Of a stretch of 64,000 bases of DNA, positions 50,847 to 59,624 are shown one piece after another. Source of the stretch: a bacterium (GTDB lineage Bacteria > Krumholzibacteriota > Krumholzibacteriia > LZORAL124-64-63). Location of the stretch: the NCBI GenBank assembly GCA_016712675.1, contig JADJQR010000001.1, positions 4,659,483 through 4,723,482 of the forward strand, read 5' to 3'. Each line of letters begins with the position of its first letter. Positions within the stretch are counted from its first letter, which is position 1. A program made the translations under genes and the position numbers. The notes under the pieces are model-generated. The model searched no databases, had not been told where the DNA came from, and saw nothing but the letters and a program-made list of their open reading frames with translations.

Positions 50847-52541
50847 ATGGCCGGAATCGACCACGGAACGGCCCGGCTGGACGCCCTGGCGACCATCGAA
50901 GCCTACCACGAGGTCACCAAGCACCACGTCCGCCGCTACGCCCGGTCGCTGGGCTGGCTGGACTGGCCCAACCAACCGGATCCGTTCCGGCGGTACATGG
51001 GGGCGCCGCTGCGTCCCTTGCCACTGCCGTCCGTCCGTGCCTCAGCCGACCCCACCTGGGACGCCGTGCGCGCGGACCGGGTCCCGGGCCCGCCGGCGCC
51101 GGTCGCTGAGGCTTCGCTGGGTGATTTCTTCGGCCACAGCCTGGCCCTGTCGGCCTGGAAGCAGGCGCGCGGCCCGGATGGCCTGGTCGTCTCGCGCTGG
51201 CCCCTGCGCGTGAACCCCTCGAGCGGCAATCTGCACCCAACCGAGGGCTGGCTCATCGATGCCGACGGCGTGCACCACTACGCGGCGGCGGCGCACGCCC
51301 TGGAGCTGCGGGGCTCGTGGGGCGATGGCCCCGGCGCCCGCTTCGACGCCTCGGCGTTGGGCCTGCCTGCCGGCTCGTTCCTGGTGGCCGTCTCGTCGAT
51401 CCCCTGGCGCGAGGCCTGGAAGTACGGCGAACGCGCCTTCCGCTACTGCCAGCACGACGCCGGCCACGCGCTGGCCGCCCTGGGCCTGGCCGCGGCGCGC
51501 CTGGGCTGGACCGCCCGCCGCCTGGAAGGTGTCGGCACGGCCGAACTGGCGGCGCTCCTGGGCCTGGATACCGGCGATGGCCCCGAATTCGAGCACGCCG
51601 AGGCCCTGCTGGCCGTGGTGCCCGGCCCCTGGCCCGGCGGCCGCCTGCGCGCTCGGCCGCCCGTGCCGTCGCGATGGCTGGGCCAGGCGAACCGCCTCAG
51701 TCGCGAGCATCACGACTGGCCGCTGGTGGCCGCGGCGGCTGCCGCGGTGGCCGAGCCGGCGGGTCTCGACTGGGAGGCGCCGGCGGCGTGCGCCGGCGCA
51801 CGCGCGCGTGGAGGTCTCGGGACGTGTGCCGGCGCAAGCGGCGGCCCGCGCGCCCTCGCCGCCGGTCCCCTGATCCGCGGCCGCCGCAGCGCCGTTGCCA
51901 TGGACGGCGGCACCACCTTAGGCTTGCCCGCGTTCTGCCGGCTGCTAGCGGCGCTGCTGCCGGCTGCCGGCGACCCCGCCCTGCGCGCGACGGGCCCCGA
52001 CGTCGACGTCGCGCTCATCCTCCTGGTGCACCGCGTCGACGGCCTGGCGCCCGGGCTGTACGCGCTGTGCCGGGCCCCGGACCACGAACCTGACCTCCGC
52101 GCCGCGCTGCGCGCCGACTTCGCCTGGGAGCGGCCTGACGGCGTGCCGGCCACGCTGCCCCTGTACCGCCTGGGTACGGGCGACCTGCGCGAGACCGCCC
52201 GTCAGGTCAGCTGCGGGCAGGCCATCGCCGCCGACGGCGTGTTCAGCGCCGGCCTGCTGGCCCGTTTCGCGCCGGTGCTGGCGCAGCGGGGCCCGGGGGC
52301 CTGGGCGCGCCTGTTCCAGGAGACCGGCGCCGTGGGCCAGCTGCTCTACCTGGAGGCCGAGGCGGCCGGCCTGCGCGGCACCGGCATCGGCTGCTTCTTC
52401 GACGACGAGGTGCACCGGGCGCTGGGACTGGTGGACCGCCGGTGGCAGAGCCTCTACCATTTCACCGTGGGCGGGCCGGTCGACGACCCGCGGCTGCAGT
52501 CGGAGCCGGCGTACGCGGAGAGATCGGAAGGGACGGCGTGA
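50847..52541 (+). CDS. Tandem nitroreductase-fold (SagB/ThcOx-type) protein
   Basis: The 564-residue protein holds two nitroreductase-like halves. The first has PLRVNPSSGNLHPTEGWLID, HYAAAAHALELRG and AFRYCQHDAGHALAALGLAA; the second has DVDVALILLVHRVDGLAPGL, ARQVSCGQAIAADGVFSAGL and LFQETGAVGQLLYLEAEAAG. The NPSSGNLHPTE and QDAGH patterns are FMN-binding signatures of SagB-type dehydrogenases. The linker between halves (about residues 310-345) contains two copies of the palindromic repeat read as ACAGA and TCAGAS. ATG 50847 has GGAAGGAA upstream. The stop overlaps the AtpZ-like start by one base. Substrate unknown. Confidence 0.85.
   Translation: MAGIDHGTARLDALATIEAYHEVTKHHVRRYARSLGWLDWPNQPDPFRRYMGAPLRPLPLPSVRASADPTWDAVRADRVPGPPAPVAEASLGDFFGHSLALSAWKQARGPDGLVVSRWPLRVNPSSGNLHPTEGWLIDADGVHHYAAAAHALELRGSWGDGPGARFDASALGLPAGSFLVAVSSIPWREAWKYGERAFRYCQHDAGHALAALGLAAARLGWTARRLEGVGTAELAALLGLDTGDGPEFEHAEALLAVVPGPWPGGRLRARPPVPSRWLGQANRLSREHHDWPLVAAAAAAVAEPAGLDWEAPAACAGARARGGLGTCAGASGGPRALAAGPLIRGRRSAVAMDGGTTLGLPAFCRLLAALLPAAGDPALRATGPDVDVALILLVHRVDGLAPGLYALCRAPDHEPDLRAALRADFAWERPDGVPATLPLYRLGTGDLRETARQVSCGQAIAADGVFSAGLLARFAPVLAQRGPGAWARLFQETGAVGQLLYLEAEAAGLRGTGIGCFFDDEVHRALGLVDRRWQSLYHFTVGGPVDDPRLQSEPAYAERSEGTA
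51786..51803. repeat. Palindromic repeat copy inside a coding region, GTGC-armed
   Basis: GCGTGCGCCGGCGCACGC, perfect 18-base palindrome, encodes part of the linker between the two nitroreductase halves. Confidence 0.88.
51824..51838. repeat. Palindromic repeat copy inside a coding region, imperfect
   Basis: GTGTGCCGGCGCAAG, a mixed-arm copy 20 bases after the previous one in the same linker. Confidence 0.65.
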
Positions 52542-52936
52542 TGACGGGTGACCAACAGCCTCCGCAGGCGCCGGGCCGTCGCGAGCTGCCCGAACCGCCC
52601 GATCCCGCCCGCGTGGAGGACCTGCGCCGCCGCCTGCGCCGCGACCGGCGCGAGCGCGACGCCGGACCGGTCGGCGTCCCGCTGCCCGGCGTCCGCTCGG
52701 GCGAGGAGGCCGGCCGGCGCGCCCGCGACATCGGCATCTACACGATCATCCCGATGATGATGATCGTCGGGCCCGCCATCGGCTACCTGCTGGGGCTGGG
52801 GGCCGAGCGCGTGTTCGGCGGCAAGCCATGGCTCTCGCTGGCGGGGATGCTGTGGGGGATGCTGGCGGCGTTCCGCCAGGTGTACCTGATCCTGAAGGAG
52901 CGTGGCGAGAAGCCGCGGCGGCCCGACCAGCCTTGA
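52541..52936 (+). CDS. AtpZ/AtpI-like membrane protein
   Basis: The 131-residue protein has a charged Arg/Asp-rich cytosolic start of about 65 residues and two membrane helices (GIYTIIPMMMIVGPAIGYLL and LAGMLWGMLAAFRQVYLILK), the pattern of AtpZ/AtpI proteins that help insert or supply Mg2+/Ca2+ for the F-type ATP synthase. Here it is not next to atp genes. The ATG shares its A with the TGA of the nitroreductase gene (TGATG), so translation is coupled. Confidence 0.75.
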   Translation: MTGDQQPPQAPGRRELPEPPDPARVEDLRRRLRRDRRERDAGPVGVPLPGVRSGEEAGRRARDIGIYTIIPMMMIVGPAIGYLLGLGAERVFGGKPWLSLAGMLWGMLAAFRQVYLILKERGEKPRRPDQP

Positions 52937-52962
52937 ACCACCCTCAACGGAAGGAAGTTCCG

Positions 52963-53517
52963 ATGCGCCCGCTGTTCCTTCGCCGCGCGACCGTGACCGC
53001 GCTGCTTGCCCTGGTTGCCGCGTCCGTATCCGCGTCCGCCGCGCCCATCGACAGCGCCCTGTTCGACGGCCGTGGGCCGGCCCCGCGCTCGTTCGTCAAG
53101 GAGATCGAGATCGCTGCGCCGGCCGCCGACGCCTACGCCCTGTGGACCGACGCCGAGGCCTGGCAGCGGCTCATGGGCCCGGACAGCCGCGCGCACATCG
53201 ACCTGGAGATCGGTGGCCGCTACGAATGGCTCTTCGACGGCAAGATCGGCAGCAACGGCTGCCAGGTGCTCGGCTACATCCCCGGCCGCCTGGTCAGCTT
53301 CACCTGGAACGCGCCGCCGACGCTGCCCACGCGCGAGCGGCGCACGTGGGTGGTCGTGGAGACCGAGGCGCTTGGCGACAAGGCCACCCGCGTGCGCCTG
53401 ACGCACCTGGGCTTCGGCCAGGGCGCCGACTGGGACGCGACCTTCGCCTACTTCGACAAGGCCTGGGGGCGGGTGCTGCCGATGATGAAGCAGCATCTCG
53501 AGGGCGGCGCGAAGTAG
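52963..53517 (+). CDS. Secreted SRPBCC (AHSA1-like) protein
   Basis: The 184-residue product has a signal peptide (TVTALLALVAASVSASAA) and one SRPBCC domain: FVKEIEIAAPAADAYALWTD, LEIGGRYEWLFDGK, GRLVSFTWNAPPTLPTRERR and RVRLTHLGFGQG. It would bind a hydrophobic ligand outside the cytoplasm, unlike its relative at 7184, which lacks a signal. It follows the AtpZ-like gene by 26 bases. GGAAGGAA precedes ATG 52963. Confidence 0.85.
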   Translation: MRPLFLRRATVTALLALVAASVSASAAPIDSALFDGRGPAPRSFVKEIEIAAPAADAYALWTDAEAWQRLMGPDSRAHIDLEIGGRYEWLFDGKIGSNGCQVLGYIPGRLVSFTWNAPPTLPTRERRTWVVVETEALGDKATRVRLTHLGFGQGADWDATFAYFDKAWGRVLPMMKQHLEGGAK

Positions 53518-53536
53518 CGCTCCGCTCGCCGGCCGG

Positions 53537-53574
53537 AAAAAAGGGCCGCCGATCCCGCGGGGGACCGGCGGCCC
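53537..53574 (-). terminator. Intrinsic terminator of the subtilase gene
   Basis: GGGCCGCCG (53543-53551) pairs with CGGCGGCCC (53566-53574). Read on the minus strand the hairpin is followed by six T residues (the A-run at 53537-53542). It lies 29 bases after the subtilase stop. It is the clearest intrinsic terminator in the window. Confidence 0.85.
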
Positions 53575-53602
53575 TGCTGCAAACAGGCCGGGCGAGTCGG
53601 GC

Positions 53603-56440
53603 CTATTTCAGCATCGTCATCTTCCGCGTCTCGGAGAAGCCCGCGCCCTCGAGCCGGTAGAAGTAGACGCCGCTCGGGTGCTCGGTGGCGTCCCAGGTCA
53701 GGACGTGCTCGCCGGCGCCCAGCGTGCCGTCGGCCAGCTTCGCCACGGCCTGGCCGCGCACGTTGTACACGGTCAGCGCCACGTGGCTCTCGCGCGGCAG
53801 GTTGAACCTGATCTGTGTGGCCGGGTTGAACGGGTTCGGCTGGTTCTGCTCCAGCGTCGCCGCCCGCACCACCACGCCGGACTCGCGGCCGGCATCCAGG
53901 CCGCTGGCGGTCAGGCCGCTGAAGCGGATCTCGTCGATGTAGATGTCGTCCGAGTCGTTGCTCGCGTCGCAGCGGAAGCGCAGCTTCGCGTTCGTCGGGT
54001 AGTTGTAGGTGGCCTTCGGGATGCTGATCGTCGCGTGGTAGAACCCGGTGTTGGTGAAGTTCGTGCCCTGCTTGAGCGTCGACACGATCTGCCAGGCCGA
54101 GCCGTTGTAGTACTCGACGAAGAAGTCCTCGCCGGTCTCCATGCTCACCGAGCGGAAGTAGAAGTCGACCTGCAGGTCCACGTACGCCGACACGTTGTAG
54201 CCCAGCGTGTGGTAGAACGACGACGGCGTGCCGCTGTTGTCCTGGATGTCGGCCGAGGCGCGACCGGCGTACGAGTAGGTCGTGCTGGTGTAGCGCGACA
54301 TGTCGGCGCCGCCATCCGTGTACGAGCCCAGGTTGGACTCGAACGTGTCGTAGGTGATCGTCTGCCAGGTGCCGCCCGCCGACGTGACGGTGATGTAGCC
54401 CGTGCGCGTCAGCGTGTTGGAACCGAACGCGTTGGTGGCCGTCAGCGCCACCGTGTACGTGCCGGCCGCGGCGTAGGTGTGGCTGGGGTTCTGCGCGGTG
54501 GAGGTGCCGCCGTCGCCGAACGTCCAGCTCCACGAGGTCGGCGAGCCGGTCGAGGTGTTGGTGAACGTGACCGCCAGCGGGGCGGTGCCGGTGGTCGGCG
54601 TGCCGGTGAAGCTCGCCGTCGGGGCCGAGCCGGTGGTCACCGTGATGTAGCCGGTGCGCGTCTGGGTGTTGGAGCCCGCCGCGTTGCTCACCGTCAGGGC
54701 CACCGTGTAGGTGCCGCCGGCCGTGTAGGTGTGGCTGGGGTTCTGCGCGGTGGAGGTGCCGCCGTCGCCGAATGTCCAGTTCCAGCTCGTCGGCGAGCCG
54801 GTCGAGGCGTCGGTGAAGACCACGTTCAGGGGCGCGTTGCCGCTGACCGGCGTGCCGGTGAACGAGGCCACCGGGGCCACCGGGCCCGAGCCGCCGATCG
54901 CCGCCTGCGCGTCGACCATGCCGTAGCCCGAGTACCGGTCCCAGCCGGTGCCCGACTCGGCGTTGGTCACGTCGCGGGCGCTGTTCACCAGCGCCGCGCG
55001 CACCTGCGCCGGCGTGTACGAGGGGTTGGCCGACTTGATCAGCGCCGCCACACCCGCCACGTACGGCGTGGCGCAGCTGGTGCCGTTGAAGAACGGCTCG
55101 ATGTCGCCGCTGCGGTAGCCGCCGCTGCCCACCACGTCGCAGGTCGGCAGGATCGTCGGGCCCAGGATGTCCACGGCGCCCGCGGCGTCCTTCGTCGTCA
55201 CGCCGTAGTTCGAGCCCCACCAGCGCTCGCCGTCGCAGGTGTAGCCGCGGGGGTCGGTGCTGACGCCCGGGTTGACCTCGGTCGAGAGGCTCGAGCTGCG
55301 CTTGCGCTCGCCGCAGGGCGAGGCCGCGCCGACGCCGATCACGTAGGTGTTGATGGCGGGGTAGCTGATGACCGTCTTGTTCTCGTTGCCGGTCGCGGCC
55401 AGGATGGTGCAGCCGGCGTTGTAGGCGTACTGGATGGCGGTGTTGGTGGCGGCATCCGTCGAGATCGCGGCGCCCAGGCTCATGCTGATGATGTCGGCGC
55501 CGTTGTCGGCCGCGTAGTACAGCGCGTTCTGGATCGCGCTGAAGGCCATCGAGCCCGTGCTGCTGGCCACCTTCAGCGGCATGATGCTGCAGCCGGCCGC
55601 CACGCCGACCGCGCCCGAGCCGTTGTTCATGGCCGCCGCGACGCCCGCGCAGCAGGTGCCGTGGCCGGCGCCCGTGGCGTTGTCGTCGGGGTTGCTGTCG
55701 TTGCTGCCGAAGTCGTAGCCGGTCACCCTGCGGATGTCCGGGTGCTCCATGTCGACACCGCTGTCGATGATGGCGATCACGACGCTGGCCGCGCCGTAGC
55801 CCTGGCTGCCGTCCCACGCCTGCGGCGCGTTGGCGTCGAAGCCGACGGTGCCGACGGTCGTGGACAGGGTGTGGTCGTAGGTGCCGCCCCAGTCCAGGCC
55901 CGGCAGCTGCGCCGTGTTGTTGTGGCCCCAGTTGGCGGTGTAGTAAGGATCGCTCGGCGTGACCATCGGGTAGGCCAGCCAGTCCAGCGAGACGGCCTGC
56001 ACGTCGTCCAGCGCGGCGAACTCGTCGGCCAGCGCCGGCAGGTTCTCCACGTCCTGGAAGTGGAACATGAACCAGCGGTCGATGCCGGCGTCCGCGGCCT
56101 TGTCGGCCTGGCGCAGGCGGATGTATGGCCGCTCGATCGAGACGATGCCCGCGTCCTGGGCCAGTTCGTCGACCGGCAGCAGGCCGGTCTGCGCGAACGG
56201 GGCCTGGGCGCCCTTGTCCAGGGAAATGCCGAGCAGCGACTTGGCCATGCTGCCCTCGCGGATCTGGACGAGCATCCGGTCGGGCGCGTAGGGCGGCGAT
56301 TCCTCGACGTCGGTCGTGAAGCCGAACTGCACGGGGGAGAACGGACGCGGCGCGGTTTCATCCGCGCCGAAAGCCAGGCCGGCCAGCAGGGCCAGCAGCA
56401 GGGCCGCCAGGGCCAGGGGCGACAAGCGGAGTCGGGTCAT
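53603..56440 (-). CDS. Secreted subtilisin-like protease with two PKD domains and FlgD-like C-terminus
   Basis: The 945-residue protein has a signal peptide, a propeptide-like region to about residue 160, and a subtilase S8 domain with Asp226 (AIIDSGVDMEHPDI), His260 (GAGHGTCCAGVAAAM), oxyanion Asn352 (ATGNENK) and Ser455 (FNGTSCATPYVAGVAALI). Two nearly identical PKD domains follow (SWNWTFGDGGTSTAQNPSHT and SWSWTFGDGGTSTAQNPSHT, about residues 523-695), then a MAM/lectin-like beta domain and a FlgD-like sorting domain (QPNPFNPATQIRFNLP). It degrades extracellular protein and probably attaches through its tail. AGGAGA precedes ATG 56440. The serpin at 5331 would be able to restrain such a protease. 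Confidence 0.95.
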   Translation of the reverse strand: MTRLRLSPLALAALLLALLAGLAFGADETAPRPFSPVQFGFTTDVEESPPYAPDRMLVQIREGSMAKSLLGISLDKGAQAPFAQTGLLPVDELAQDAGIVSIERPYIRLRQADKAADAGIDRWFMFHFQDVENLPALADEFAALDDVQAVSLDWLAYPMVTPSDPYYTANWGHNNTAQLPGLDWGGTYDHTLSTTVGTVGFDANAPQAWDGSQGYGAASVVIAIIDSGVDMEHPDIRRVTGYDFGSNDSNPDDNATGAGHGTCCAGVAAAMNNGSGAVGVAAGCSIMPLKVASSTGSMAFSAIQNALYYAADNGADIISMSLGAAISTDAATNTAIQYAYNAGCTILAATGNENKTVISYPAINTYVIGVGAASPCGERKRSSSLSTEVNPGVSTDPRGYTCDGERWWGSNYGVTTKDAAGAVDILGPTILPTCDVVGSGGYRSGDIEPFFNGTSCATPYVAGVAALIKSANPSYTPAQVRAALVNSARDVTNAESGTGWDRYSGYGMVDAQAAIGGSGPVAPVASFTGTPVSGNAPLNVVFTDASTGSPTSWNWTFGDGGTSTAQNPSHTYTAGGTYTVALTVSNAAGSNTQTRTGYITVTTGSAPTASFTGTPTTGTAPLAVTFTNTSTGSPTSWSWTFGDGGTSTAQNPSHTYAAAGTYTVALTATNAFGSNTLTRTGYITVTSAGGTWQTITYDTFESNLGSYTDGGADMSRYTSTTYSYAGRASADIQDNSGTPSSFYHTLGYNVSAYVDLQVDFYFRSVSMETGEDFFVEYYNGSAWQIVSTLKQGTNFTNTGFYHATISIPKATYNYPTNAKLRFRCDASNDSDDIYIDEIRFSGLTASGLDAGRESGVVVRAATLEQNQPNPFNPATQIRFNLPRESHVALTVYNVRGQAVAKLADGTLGAGEHVLTWDATEHPSGVYFYRLEGAGFSETRKMTMLK
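54384..54870 (-). repeat. Direct repeat of the PKD-coding unit
   Basis: Two copies of about 235 bases (about 54384-54619 and 54636-54870) encode the PKD domains of the subtilase. Long stretches around the GDGGTSTAQNPSHT codons are almost identical in DNA, which points to a recent duplication or gene conversion. Confidence 0.8.
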
Positions 56441-56681
56441 GTTCTCTCCTGGTGGGTGGGGGACCAGGCGCCGCGGGCGCGGCGTCGTCGGCGCGGGTGC
56501 CCGCCAGACTGGCTGGCGGGTGGCGCCTGCTTTGATCATCGCCGATCGCGGCCCCGCGAATCAACAGGCTGTTTCATGTTTCTTCTTTCACAACTCCACC
56601 GTTGCCAGGCGGGGCCCCGCGGCGTCATCATGGTCCCGCATCCGCGACCACCTGCCCCGCCTCCCGAAAGGACTGCGCGCC

Positions 56682-57536
56682 ATGCGTCCACGCCTTGCGA
56701 TCCCCGCGTCGATCCTGGCCGTCCTGCTGCTGGCCGTGCCCGCCATCGCCGGCACCGTGACCGCCCCCGACGGCGTGGTCATCCACTACACCGACCAGGG
56801 CCAGGGCTCGCCGGCGCTCGTCTTCGTGCACGGCTGGAGCTGCGACGCCACCTACTGGGACGCGCAGGTGGCCCACTTCGCGGCGAAGCACCGCGTGGTC
56901 GTGATCGACCTGGCCGGGCACGGCGCCTCGGGCCAGGAGCGCAAGGCCTACACGATGGAGGCGTTCGGCGCCGACGTCGCCGCCGTGCTGGCGCAGCTGG
57001 ACCTGAAGGACACTGTCCTGGTGGGTCATTCGATGGGCGGGGCGGTCATCGTCGAGGCCGCGCTGGCGGCGCCCGACCGCGTGCTCGGCCTGGTCGGCGT
57101 GGACAACTTCCAGGATGTGGGGATGAAGCTGCCGCCGGAGGCCATCGACGGGTTCGTGTCGACCTTCGAGGCGGACTTCACGCCGCGCGTCCGCGCCTGG
57201 GTCGGCCACTTCTTCCCGGCCGGCGCCGACAGCGCGCTGGCCGCCGGCATCGCCGCGGACATGGCCTCGGCCCCGCCCGCGGTGGGCCTGAGCGCGATGC
57301 GCGAGCTGCTGCACTGGTTCGGCGACCGCACCACCGAGCGCCTGGCGCAGCTGAAGGTGCCCATGATGTGCATCAACGCCGACGCGCAGCCCACGAAGGT
57401 CGAGCCGATCAAGGCGCTGGTGCCCGGCTTCCAGCTGCGCGTGATGGCCGGGCGCGGGCATTTCGTGATGCGCGAAGACCCTGACGGGTTCAACAGGCTG
57501 CTGGGGGAGACGGTGGGGGCGTTGATGGCGCCGTGA
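56682..57536 (+). CDS. Secreted alpha/beta hydrolase
   Basis: The 284-residue enzyme has a signal peptide (IPASILAVLLLAVPAIAG) and an alpha/beta hydrolase fold: ALVFVHGWSCDATYWDAQVA (oxyanion HGW), VVVIDLAGHGASGQE, the nucleophile elbow LVGHSMGGAVIVEAAL (Ser in GHSMGG), and the catalytic His in MAGRGHFVMRED. The acid is probably the Asp in MCINADAQPTK. It would hydrolyse an ester or similar small molecule outside the cytoplasm. GAAAGGA precedes ATG 56682, and the gene is probably coupled with the small secreted gene 25 bases after it. Confidence 0.92.
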   Translation: MRPRLAIPASILAVLLLAVPAIAGTVTAPDGVVIHYTDQGQGSPALVFVHGWSCDATYWDAQVAHFAAKHRVVVIDLAGHGASGQERKAYTMEAFGADVAAVLAQLDLKDTVLVGHSMGGAVIVEAALAAPDRVLGLVGVDNFQDVGMKLPPEAIDGFVSTFEADFTPRVRAWVGHFFPAGADSALAAGIAADMASAPPAVGLSAMRELLHWFGDRTTERLAQLKVPMMCINADAQPTKVEPIKALVPGFQLRVMAGRGHFVMREDPDGFNRLLGETVGALMAP

Positions 57537-57561
57537 GGGCGGGGTATCGCGGAGGTAGGCG

Positions 57562-58068
57562 TTGCGGCACTTAGCGGCGTTGTCGGGAGGTCTGGTCGGT
57601 CTGTTGCTGGTTGCGAGCGCTGCGAACGCGGGTTGTCGGGATGACGCATTCGCCGACGCCTGCGTACTCGATCTCCACGTGGCGGCGCCTGGCCTGGTCT
57701 TCGCCCCGCGGGACAGCATTATCTTCACGATGGAATTGTCCAATCGTGGTGATCACCCCGTGTACGTGCCTGGGTCGTTCTTCAAGTACGGCCCGTTGCC
57801 GTGCGCCGTGCTGGCGTCGGGCAAGGTCGAGTCCTTCAAGGCCATCTTCGCAGCGCCCGAGTGTGAAAAGCTGCCCGGTCACGGTGACGTCCTTCTTGAA
57901 GCAGGGGGCAGTGTGACCTTCGAGAAACTCACCTTTGCCCCTCCCGAGCCCGGCGTGCAGCAATGGAGCTTCGTAGGCGTTCTGTACAGGTGCCCGGCGA
58001 TACCGTACTCGGATCATTGCGAGTTCGAGTCGAACACGGTCGAGTTGATCGTACGGCCGGAGCGCTAG
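57562..58068 (+). CDS. Secreted hypothetical protein, 168 residues
   Basis: A TTG start with GGAGG six bases before it gives a signal peptide (ALSGGLVGLLLVASAANA) and a beta-sandwich-like domain (SIIFTMELSNRGDHPVYVPG, then ASGKVESFKAIFAAPECEKL). Five cysteines could form disulfides. The pattern of 'LSNRGDHPVYV' is like the BsuPI/intracellular-inhibitor type of Ig fold, but this is a weak similarity. Function unknown. Confidence 0.65.
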   Translation: MRHLAALSGGLVGLLLVASAANAGCRDDAFADACVLDLHVAAPGLVFAPRDSIIFTMELSNRGDHPVYVPGSFFKYGPLPCAVLASGKVESFKAIFAAPECEKLPGHGDVLLEAGGSVTFEKLTFAPPEPGVQQWSFVGVLYRCPAIPYSDHCEFESNTVELIVRPER

Positions 58069-58136
58069 GGGACTCCCGCGTGCGACCGGGATCTCATCCC
58101 CATCCGCAGCCACCAACAGCACCTCACCCCGCCTCG

Positions 58137-58154
58137 ACTTGCGTCGGCGCAAGT
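58137..58154. repeat. Palindromic repeat copy, one mismatch
   Basis: ACTTGCGTCGGCGCAAGT, identical to the copy at 6624, lies in the 137-base gap between convergent genes. Confidence 0.88.
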
Positions 58155-58170
58155 GCCGGCGCCGGCGCAC
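58153..58170. repeat. Palindromic repeat relative, doubled CCGGCG core
   Basis: GTGCCGGCGCCGGCGCAC shares its first bases with the end of the previous copy. It looks like two overlapping family cores. Confidence 0.65.
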
Positions 58171-58205
58171 CCGGGCCTTCGCCGCGGAGATGCCATGACT
58201 GCCGA

Positions 58206-59255
58206 TCAGGAGGCCGGCCCGCATCCGCCCGGGCCCTGCCGTTCGGCCGCCCGCCGCCCTTCCTGAACCGCCGCTTCGAGCTCCTTCGCACTCGGCAACA
58301 ACACCTCGTACCGCGCCGCGACGATCCGCTTTTCGCCTTCGGGCAGCGTCATGCGCACCACCGCGTCGTTCCTGCGCGAGCACAGCGCGATGCCGACGGT
58401 CGGTTCCTCGTGGGCTTCGCGCTGGGTGCGGTCGTACCAGTTCACATACATTTGCAACTGGCCGAGGTCGCGGTGCGTGAGCTTGCCGAGCTTCAGGTCG
58501 ACCAACACGAAGCAGCGCAGCAGCCGGTTGTAGAACACGAGATCGACGAAGAAATGGTCGCCGTCGAGGGTGATGCGCTTCTGCCGCGCGACGAAGCTGA
58601 ACCCCTTGCCGAGTTCGAGCATGAATTCCTGCAGATGGTCGATGATGGCCTGCTCGAGGTCGCGCTCGCGCCAGTGAGGGCGGTCGGGCAGGCCGAGGAA
58701 TTCGAGAACAAGCGGATCCTTCACGACGTCCTGCGGGGTGCTGACTTCCTGGCCTTGGTGGGCCAGGGCGAGGATGTCGTCCTTGTCGCGGCTGGCGGCC
58801 AGGCGCTCGTACAGGTGGGAGGCGATCTGGCGTTCGAGTTCGCGGCAGGACCAGCCTTCGCGGGCGGCTTCGGTCTCGTAGAACGAGCGAGGCAAAGGGG
58901 CGGGCACGGCCATGAGCAACACGTAGTGTGACCATCCAAGCTCTTGACGGAAAACAGGTTGCACGATTGTTGCCAATTGGCTCGACAGTGTCGAGCCAAT
59001 TTGTTGATCGCGCCTGTCATTATCCGCGGCCGCAATCGCGGGGGTGACCGAATAGGCCAGAAAGAAACACCGCATCCGCTTGAGATTCGGCTGACTGAAT
59101 CCTCTGCCGAAGCACCGGGTCAGTCGTTCAGAGAGCCCCGCCAAGACCTGCTCCCCGTATCCGGCCCGCGCATATCCCTGCTGCTCGACCTCGACGATCT
59201 GCCGTCCGATCTCCCAATAGGTCTGGACCATGGCCGAGTTCACCACCCGCGTCAC
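58206..59255 (-). CDS. DUF1016 / PDDEXK nuclease-domain (YhcG-like) protein
   Basis: The 349-residue protein has the DUF1016 N-terminal helical domain (MVQTYWEIGRQIVEVEQQGY, then RMRCFFLAYS and SWSHY-like ELGWSHYVLLM) and the C-terminal PD-(D/E)XK nuclease-like domain (FVARQKRITLDGDHFFVDLV, FYNRLLRCFVLVDLKLGKLT: the D...D-x-K core). Members occur in defence islands and near restriction genes. GTG 59255 is the first start found, but upstream codons in the same frame (RHADDLFRRIVEIINDARGR) look like real family sequence, ended by a stop at about 59355. The N-terminus may be missing because of a frame error near the low-quality tract. Confidence 0.85.
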   Translation of the reverse strand: MTRVVNSAMVQTYWEIGRQIVEVEQQGYARAGYGEQVLAGLSERLTRCFGRGFSQPNLKRMRCFFLAYSVTPAIAAADNDRRDQQIGSTLSSQLATIVQPVFRQELGWSHYVLLMAVPAPLPRSFYETEAAREGWSCRELERQIASHLYERLAASRDKDDILALAHQGQEVSTPQDVVKDPLVLEFLGLPDRPHWRERDLEQAIIDHLQEFMLELGKGFSFVARQKRITLDGDHFFVDLVFYNRLLRCFVLVDLKLGKLTHRDLGQLQMYVNWYDRTQREAHEEPTVGIALCSRRNDAVVRMTLPEGEKRIVAARYEVLLPSAKELEAAVQEGRRAAERQGPGGCGPAS

Positions 59256-59433
59256 GCGCCCACGGGCGTCGTTGATGATCTCGACGATCCGCCGGAACAG
59301 GTCATCCGCGTGACGTCCGAGGGGTCGCCCGTTGTGGGCGGTTGACGGTCTTGATCAAGCAATGGGGGCCCCCCCGGCGGTCCGGAATCGGCGCAAGCGG
59401 GCGTGGGGGTGCCTGTTGCGGCGTAGCGCCCGC

Positions 59434-59601
59434 GGGGGGGGGGGGAAGGAGGCCGCAGGAAGGACCGCGCCTGCGCCATGGGGGGGTCGGGCTGTCCGCC
59501 CATGTATCTGCCGGCCATTCCAGAGCACCGAAACTCCCCTGGGGCCCGCGGCCCGGGCTCCGACCCCACCCCCCCCCCCCCCGGGCGGGGGCCCCCCCCC
59601 C
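59434..59601. other. Low-complexity G and C runs, likely sequence or assembly artefact
   Basis: A run of 12 G (59434-59445), a run of 14 C (59569-59582) and a run of 10 C (59592-59601) lie in the gap 59256-59624. Nothing else like them occurs in the window. The gap holds no gene I can support. Confidence 0.75.
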
Positions 59602-59624
59602 GCCCCCCCGAACAGGAGCCCTCC

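Noticed and set aside
53678-57484. A 1268-codon open frame on the plus strand
   Set aside because: It runs opposite the subtilase and into the hydrolase gene, is Arg/Gly/Ala/Val-rich and has no domain; it is a GC-rich shadow frame.
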